Below the pieces are notes generated by a model that saw nothing but the letters and a program-made list of their open reading frames with translations, had not been told where the DNA came from and made no database searches. Source: Kalmusia sp. IMI 367209 (Eukaryota > Ascomycota > Dothideomycetes > Pleosporales > Didymosphaeriaceae). Taken from it: a stretch of DNA of 64,000 bases. The first letter of the stretch is position 1. Each line of letters begins with the position of its first letter. The stretch lies in assembly GCA_027946365.1 (NCBI GenBank), contig JAPEUQ010000005.1, positions 2,294,001 to 2,358,000 on the forward strand, given 5' to 3'. Of the stretch, positions 57,920-64,000 are shown piece by piece. A program made the position numbers and the translations under genes.

Positions 57920-58932
57920 ATGGCCCAGCGCAGGATCAGTAAGACGCCCGCTGCCATTGTCATCGACATGCGCTCACTGGCCGGCAGCTAACCCCGCCCT
58001 CTTGTATGCCGCCCTCGACTAGAGATCCGTGAGTGCCCCCAAGCGATGCGCGAGGCGTACACTTATCGAACAATTGCCTTCAGGTTCCGAGTGCTGAGGT
58101 ATTGCTAGCGTCTGCGACCTGCAGGAAAAGTTCCGGCCAGCCATCCACGAGTTCCCAAAGGTCGTTGCGACAACCAAGAAGCTGCTGAGAGCGAGTATGT
58201 TAACCCCACCTACGCCATTTCAGCCCTCGGGAGAGCCTGAGGGCGTTTCGTCTATGCATCTGCCTCCATGCTCGACGCGGCTTAGTTGAAGGGGGCCGGA
58301 AGATCGTAGGAGCTTGCCAACTCCAGTCGTTCGCGTCCGCGGCAGTACAGCACCCACACGTGCCTCGCCCCATGCTGATGAGGCGTTCCAGGCCAGATTC
58401 TCCGCATTCCCGTATTTGTGACCACGCAGAATAAGGCCAGATTGGGCGAGACAGTTCCCGAGTTGATGCTCGATGCACCGGAAGGCATCAAGACCCTCGT
58501 CAACGCTGACAAGACGCTCTTCTCCATGCTGTACGCTTTCTCAGCCTCGCCCCTGGATGAGTGGCGCTGACTGTGCTCCAAAATAGCACGCCCGAGGTCC
58601 GCGCCGGTATTGCCTCGCTCAACTCGCGCCTTGCTTGTGTCATTGTCGGTATCGAATCACACATTTGCGTCACCCAGACAGCGCTCGACCTTCTCAAAGA
58701 GGGACATGACGTGTATGTAATTGCAGATGGTGTGAGCAGCGTCAACAAGGAGGAAGTGCCCATTGCGCTTGCCAGGCTGCGGCATGCGGGTGCTCAGGTG
58801 GTGACGAGCGAATCTTGGATGTACGAGTGTGTGGGTGACGCCAAGATAGCCGAGTTCAAGGAGATCATCAAGATCGTGAAAGATAACGCCGAGAGCACGA
58901 AAGATGGCCTTCAGGCACTCTGTAAGATTTGA
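57920..58932 (+). CDS. isochorismatase-like hydrolase (ISOC1/2 type) with a 16-nt microexon
   Basis: Exons are 57920-57938, 57988-58003, 58109-58194, 58392-58530 and 58587-58932 (introns 49, 105, 197 and 56 nt), giving 201 aa, the usual length. Splicing of the 16-nt second exon yields MAQRRITNPALFVCDLQEKF, the conserved N-terminus with the first catalytic Asp. Next come RPAIHEFPKVVATTKKLL, RIPVFVTTQNKARLGETVPE (catalytic Lys region) and CVIVGIESHICVTQTALDLL with the nucleophile Cys after the cis-peptide region. The tail ADGVSSVNKEEVPIALARL is typical. Members of this cysteine-hydrolase family act on small amides or are uncharacterised mitochondrial/cytosolic proteins. The perfect fit of the spliced product makes the unusual microexon credible. 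Confidence 0.88.
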
Positions 58933-59678
58933 GGGGAGATGTCGAATGGCGGCTTGAAGAAAACCCACCTAGACTAGAACCTGCGTTTGTAGATCACATT
59001 GAGAGATCGCGTCAACCACGACACTGGTGCCTCAGAAGCTATTCACCTCTGCAATCACAATAAACCAGAGACTTCCTCTTTCACCACGACATGAAGTGGC
59101 ACTGCACGAAGACAACAATCGGTGGTCGCACCTTCCATAGTCAGTCCGTCGTGCCTTACTTTCTGGGCGCTTGCAAACAGCATGCAGTTGTGTTGAGAGC
59201 TGCTCAGCTATGTCTCGCTCGTTACATATCTTGGTCGATTCGTTTACGACTGGAGATGTTGAGCAAACACGCGATGACGTGAATACTCGAACCTCGTCTC
59301 GAAGAAAGCGTAGTCGTGAAAACCAACGATTGCCAACGTGCATATTCATGCAGCATCGGATCCCGCTCATCTCCCGTGTGGATCTACAGGGCTGCAGTGT
59401 GATGCAGCGGGATGACGAAATACAGCCATGGCAGGAGGCTCCGCAACCTCCGACCATTCGACTTCGGGTCGACCAATCAATAAACTTTTCCATGTTTTAC
59501 CACTCCCAACTCTCAGTTTCTTTTCCACCAGTCTAAATCCCTATTCCAAATATATCAATTACAATTCCTCCTATTGATCTCGTTCCTAAGCTGCTCACGG
59601 GTTGTTTCGCTTGCCAGCAGTCAGTGCGTCCTAGTTGGTAAGAAGCGTGATACAGACGAGGATACTTCCAATATCAGA
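58933..59678. other. intergenic region
   Basis: About 750 bp; a 121-codon ORF (59171-59536 plus) has no recognisable domain and is not called. Confidence 0.5.
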
Positions 59679-60651
59679 ATGGATACCATACTCTCCATCA
59701 ATTTCTGCTCTTCCAGCGTCAAGATCTCCGTCTATAAAACCGATCCCTTCACTCCCACCCCAACTCGTCTCGCCAAAGCCACAATCGAAGGCTTCACGGC
59801 TCCGCCCGCAAAGCTAAAGTACTCGCGCGGTGATACCAAAATCAAAGTCAAGAGCTATCACACATCGATTCGCAAGAAGACGCATTCTAGTACATCCTCG
59901 GCCACTTGAGCAAGGATGAGGGGCTGCCTGATCTCACAAAGATGGAAGACATACATTTCACGTGCCACCGCGTCGTACATGGTGGTGACTACCCGTAATC
60001 ACAGATCATTGACAAGGAAACGTATCACAACATAGAGGATCTAACCGATCTCGCACTCTTGCATAATACGCCAGCGTTGAGTATTGTGGTGCTGTATCGA
60101 GACCCTACCGACGGCGAAGAATATTGCATATTTCGATAGCTCATTCCACGCGAATATTCCGAAGCATAGGTGCACGCATCCAATTGATCAGAAGGTTGCG
60201 ACGAAGGATCAGCTGACAAAATATGGAATTCATGGAATATCCTACCAGTTGATCACAGACGCTGTATGTGATCTCCTCCCCCCTCGATTCACTCACTATC
60301 ACCCATACGTGTATAAGACTCATCACCACTGACAATTACACTCCAGGTCGCAACTTTCCTCAAAAAGATGAAAACAATGTGAACATCGTAGCCCTCCACC
60401 TCAGCTCCGGCGCCTCCGTCTGCTGCATCAAGAACGGCACCTCCCACGACACTTCCATGGGTCTGACGCCTCTGATGGGCTTACCGGGCGCCACGCGCTC
60501 TGGTTCTATAGACACATCCCTCATGTTCCACTTCACGCACTCTGCCTCCCGCCCTTCACACTCCATCGGTTGTAAAGAAGCATGTGTAAAAATAGTTGTA
60601 CGAGAAGTAGCCATTATGGTGTATTCCTATTTCAGGACTGCTAAGAACTAG
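59679..60651 (+). pseudogene. acetate kinase pseudogene
   Basis: Fragments in order match acetate kinase (acetate + ATP to acetyl phosphate). MDTILSINFCSSSVKISVYK is the N-terminal phosphate-binding strand, with F-C in place of the usual A-G of NAGSSS. EGFTAPPAKLKYSRGDTKIK and ILGHLSKDEGLPDL follow, then [49 protein letters not shown], and after an intron-like gap (about 60264-60346) [40 protein letters not shown]. The frame changes at least twice (near 59880 and 60090). There are nonsense codons (TAG in the frame before ILGHL; TAA after HGGDYP at about 59997), and homology ends near 60550, so roughly the last quarter to third is missing. In fungi this enzyme works with phosphoketolase (Xfp); no Xfp gene is in the window. 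Unlike the single-base slips elsewhere, the damage is multiple. Confidence 0.85.
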
Positions 60652-61628
60652 GACGGCGATACTGCACGTATATACGAGGTAGATATTGCCTATTAGAGTA
60701 TCTTCGGGAAGTTCTGCGGATACTACACCAACAGATCTGCTAAAATTCTTTGAATAAATGATTCGCTCCACTTGACTGTTTACAACCGCCATTGACTGCT
60801 GAGGACAGCTGTTTCGTTAGCCTCTGTTGACTACGATCGTCATTTCTTGTCTCTAAGCATCCAACGAGAAATAATGTCCAAGTCTGACGTGCGTGAAGAG
60901 AAGCTCATGCAGATAGATCCATCATTGCAGATGCTCCTTCCACTAGCCTCATTCGTTTAAGTTGCACTACTCACTCGGGATTGCCATCAAAACACTGTAC
61001 AGGACTGTCGCCGTGAAGCGTCTTCGATAAATAATCACCAAAAATGCTAGAAGCGTTGAATATTTTCACTTCAATGGCTGTTATGCTTGGAAAGCATGGA
61101 GGACGGTGCTTTGGTTGAGGCGTTGCAATCAATACCTGCAGCCGTAATGCCTTAGTATCCATATGCCATGACTGTGTACAAGACATCGATGAGTCAATAA
61201 TCGTGAAGTATAATTGACAGGCCAATCACCATATAACAATATAATGTAAAGTTATGCAGCCATGGGCCTTTGGGACACACTCGGTTTGAAGCGGTGCAGA
61301 GGCGCAATCATATAGCCTCTAAGTTGCAGTCATACTCACAGCAGTGAATATCTCATTTTCACTATAAAGAAACCAGGAATACCCCCCCGGCCAGAGTATC
61401 ATACCCACAAAACGCTTCCCGTCACCGGATTCTCACATCTTCAGACGCCCACAAAATTAGAGACCATTAACAACGACACCAACAAAACGTCGCCAGCAAC
61501 TATCTCAACCAGCCAACCGCAAAACATAAGCCAGGACTTCTTCTAACGCAAATCTTCTTTTCTGACCTCTCAGACTCAGCCAAAGCCACAATACGGAAAC
61601 TATCACACCCCGACACTTCGCGTCCACA
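60652..61628. other. intergenic region
   Basis: Nothing supportable is seen; no acetate-kinase C-terminus was found here in any frame. Confidence 0.5.
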
Positions 61629-61829
61629 ATGTGCCAAATTACCAGACAGTGGTTAGCATGCGGCTGCCTCATGGCCGCATGGGGCCGACCCGCGTGGGGA
61701 AAGTGCAGTATCGGTCCCTGCTCGCTGGCAGGCTGCAAACATACCGGCGATGAGCACGTACCCGACAGATGCGTGAAGCATGGAGGCGCTGTCCCAAACG
61801 ACCAGGTAACGGAGAACGTCAAGCCATAG
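61629..61829 (+). CDS. small Cys-rich protein, unknown function
   Basis: A 66-codon ORF starting MCQITRQWLACGCLMAAWGR with a good start context (CACAATG). It carries seven Cys in the first 50 residues or so (C-x8-C-x-C, then KCSIGPCSLAGCKH and DRCVKHGG). I recall a group of short fungal proteins that begin MC followed by CGC-like motifs, but no function is known to me. It has no signal peptide, so it is probably cytosolic, and the Cys pattern may bind metal. A longer ORF overlaps on the opposite strand, so the call is tentative. Confidence 0.45.
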   Translation: MCQITRQWLACGCLMAAWGRPAWGKCSIGPCSLAGCKHTGDEHVPDRCVKHGGAVPNDQVTENVKP

Positions 61830-62228
61830 GCCGTGTTTGAGTAAAGGGGGCGAGTATGCGCGGGTCGAAAGCGGGCTGGTGTTTTAATAAGCGAGGGGTG
61901 GGATTTGGTTGTTTGGGTCGCAATGTATAGGTTTTGGTGCTGAAGAAGCTTTCCTATATAGCTGCACGGTCGAATGTAACAGTATTGCTTGACACGAGGT
62001 CTTGTTTCGTGAGCGTGAGGTATAGCTACTGCCCACGCAAAACTTCTTTGACATCAACAGGACCAGTCCCAAAATGTAGAGACGTATTTTGACAAAGTTG
62101 CCCTTGGCTATACCACGCACGCAAACCTGTGTCTAATAGGTCATCCATGCTGCATTGTATTCTGTGCAATAAACCACGAAGGACGCATTTATGACACGTC
62201 CTTTGTGAAGCTTCTATCCTCCGAACTC
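61830..62228. other. intergenic region
   Basis: About 400 bp to the 3' end of the SDR gene; nothing supportable is seen. Confidence 0.5.
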
Positions 62229-63137
62229 TTAGAACTCCGAGTAATGCATTGGCCTATGCGCCTTATCAAGCACATCAAGACTCTTCTGTAACCACTCATC
62301 ATACAACTCCTCTTCCTTCTTGGCCCACCCATCTGGCCCGCATACATATAACTCTGCACTCCCTGTCCCCCTCAATCATCTCAATAAATGCATCCACCAC
62401 CCCACCAATCGGTGCAATGATCCCGTCGTTCTTAACGCTCTCGTAGAACGCCGGCGTGTTGATATTCGTCCGTGCTACACCGGGACATACAGCATTCAAC
62501 GTGATGCCTTCCTCCGGTAACAGCTTCCCATATGTACGGGTCAGCCCCGCAACGCCGTACTTCGCAGCGGAGTAAACAGGTAGCGTGGGTACGGGGGAAA
62601 TGCCGCAGATACTCGCGACGAGACCCAGCTTGCCTCTCGAGCCTTGAGAATCTTTCTCTTGCCGACGAAACTGCTGCACGCCCAGCGCCACAGTGTAGAA
62701 TACCCCCGTCAGATCCACATCGAGTACTGTCATATCCGGTTTCGCGAATTCGCGCTTTCCCATAGCTAAGATCTCTTGCTCAAAGGGGAGCCATTTCCGC
62801 TCGCCGATGCCGGCGATGGGCGCCACGAAGTCGATGCGGTCGCCGAGCACTTGGAGTGCTTGCTTGAAGGCGGAGAGCTGAGAATCCCATGATGAGACAT
62901 CAGTGCCTGCGTAGTGTACCTTCGCTTGTGATGGTGTGTTGTGGGTTGCGGCGAGTTCTTTTGCGCCTGCTAGGGATAGATCGGCGATGAAGATGTGGTA
63001 GTTTTGGGAGAGGAGGGCGCTCTGATAGGGCGAATCCTATGCCACTGGAGCCTCCTACAGCATATATAAGTATGGCTTGGGACTGGAGGTGGGGCAATGT
63101 GACCTGTGATAAAAGCAGTCCGTGGTCTGGTGGTCAT
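62229..63137 (-). CDS. short-chain dehydrogenase/reductase, frame broken at two G/C runs
   Basis: Exons are 63137-63104 and 63054-62229 (49-nt intron). The splice creates MTTRPRTAFITGGSSGIGFA with the NAD(P)-binding TGxxxGIG motif. IDFVAPIAGIGERKW, VLDVDLTGVFYTVALGVQQF, the Ser region LVASICGISP and the catalytic YSAAKYG follow, with NAVCPGVARTNI after it. The frame slips twice, each by one surplus base: at 63014-63016 (just after the glycine loop) and at 62367-62371, beyond which ELYVCGPDGWAKKEEELYDE completes the C-terminus and the frame ends at 62229. Removing both bases gives 285 aa, typical of 15-hydroxyprostaglandin-dehydrogenase-like fungal SDRs. The substrate is unknown. Everything else is intact, so I favour consensus errors. 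Confidence 0.85.
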
Positions 63138-63840
63138 TCTGTCTGTCTTTGAATAGAGAGGCAGGGCATTATGCTAAATAAGTGTGAAAAGTTGGCATAT
63201 GAAACATGAGGTGAGAAAGAGGTTTAGATATAAGTTTGATCGAGTAGTTTGTGTCACGTTTCCCCGCACTGGTGCTGGAGTGATGTTGTGTTGAGCGGGG
63301 TAGCTGAACGGTAGGATGGTCATTTGACAACCGAGGGAAAGAACGACATGCTCTGTCCATCTAGTATGATTGACACCTACAACATTACCTCTATATTTCA
63401 TTTATCGACTCAAGACCAAGCGTCAACCGACATATGCCATTGTGGCTTATCCCGGTCGCATGCACGTCCTTTGGATTGTATCTCGCAGTCTGTAATACTT
63501 GGTAGTATTCATGATACCCGTGGACGAGTTATTCGTTATTTGTTCCATTGGCCATACCTATTGACCGTACACCTTGATCATTACAATCGTTTCCAACGCC
63601 CTGTCTTCACTGGTTGGCCAGAGAATTTTGCTTACTAAGAGGTCTCACGGGACACATTGCTGAGCCTCAGCCTCGTGGCTGCCTACCCCACCTACCAACC
63701 AAACCATAATCGAACATATGAGTATTCTTCTATAGTTTCACGGCGGCATAGTTTCGCTCTTTACGCGCTCGGTACACGTATAGCTGGCTTCCGCTCGATT
63801 TCCATGATTCCTCTATGAAAGCTCCACGTTCCTCTGCATC
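63138..63840. other. intergenic region
   Basis: Upstream of both the SDR (minus) and the second HET gene (plus). Only short ORFs are seen. Confidence 0.5.
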
Positions 63841-64000
63841 ATGCGTCTATTACATCTTAACAATGATGGCGAATTCAGCCTGCGAGAATATGTCGGCAAG
63901 GATATCCCGCGATATGCAATCCTTTCGCACACTTGGGGAGCAGATCATGAAGAGATTACTATTCAGGATGTAAGAGAAGGCACAGGCAAAAGCAAAATAG
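63841..64000 (+). CDS. start of a second HET-domain protein (3' end outside window)
   Basis: The ATG at 63841 opens a frame to the window edge (53 codons). MRLLHLNNDGEFSLREYVGK, then IPRYAILSHTWGADHEEITI and QDVREGTGK form the diagnostic N-terminus of one HET subfamily, in which SHTWG is the first HET-domain motif. In this subfamily the HET domain begins almost at residue 1, unlike the protein at 36857-38905. Only the beginning is visible, so the domain partner, such as NACHT or ankyrin, is unknown. Confidence 0.85.
   Translation, partial: MRLLHLNNDGEFSLREYVGKDIPRYAILSHTWGADHEEITIQDVREGTGKSKI

Noticed and set aside
1..64000. CRISPR arrays, prophage, bacterial operons
   Set aside because: No regularly spaced repeats or phage genes; intron structure and gene families are eukaryotic.

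Overview
The window looks like nuclear DNA of a filamentous ascomycete. Protein-coding genes sit on both strands and many carry one to seven short GT-AG introns, mostly 43-66 nt. Typical Pezizomycotina families are present: HET-domain proteins, a Zn(II)2Cys6 regulator, DUF1996 and DUF4360 secreted proteins, GPI-anchored Cys-rich proteins, and GH51 and GH29 glycosidases. A Dothideomycete-like plant-associated fungus or saprotroph is my inference; nothing seen here fixes the class. I found no tRNA, rRNA, transposase, CRISPR array or viral gene. Exon joins were made by hand and checked for phase. Where I give an exon list, the summed length is a multiple of three, or becomes one after the stated single-base changes. 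Family names come from recalled motifs, not from a search.

Layout, left to right. 0-9 kb: the 3' end of a VWA-type protein, a 4 kb gene-poor stretch, the mitochondrial protease OMA1, a secreted DUF4360 protein, and an F-box/2EXR-like protein. 9.9-17.6 kb: a Cys-rich membrane protein, a secreted AA8 cytochrome, a TMEM53/DUF829 hydrolase convergent with an Mpv17/PMP22 protein, and a GH51 arabinofuranosidase. 20-26.8 kb: a DUF1996 protein, a Cys-rich GPI protein, a GH29 fucosidase, and an odd multi-exon CPFH-motif gene. 27.5-34 kb: another F-box-like protein, then an FAD monooxygenase, an NAD-dependent epimerase/reductase and an enoyl-reductase-like MDR protein, which may form a small metabolic group. 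35.6-43.8 kb: a GPI protein, a HET protein, an orphan ORF, a MAPEG glutathione transferase, and Mediator subunit 22. 45-59 kb: a Ser/Arg-rich unknown protein, a Zn2Cys6 regulator lacking its sixth zinc cysteine, a Cid13/Trf-like poly(A) polymerase, and an isochorismatase-fold hydrolase with a 16-nt microexon. 59.7-64 kb: a broken acetate kinase, a small Cys-rich ORF, an SDR dehydrogenase, and the start of a second HET gene.

Two themes stand out. First, secreted or surface carbohydrate-active and Cys-rich proteins are frequent from 7 to 25 kb, as expected for a fungus growing on plant material. Second, six otherwise intact genes (OMA1, DUF4360, the 8-9 kb F-box, the FAD monooxygenase, MAPEG and SDR) each need only one or two single-base changes in a G/C run to read through. 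That pattern fits consensus indel errors better than seven independent gene deaths. The acetate kinase is different: it has nonsense codons, frameshifts and a missing C-terminus, and looks like a true pseudogene.
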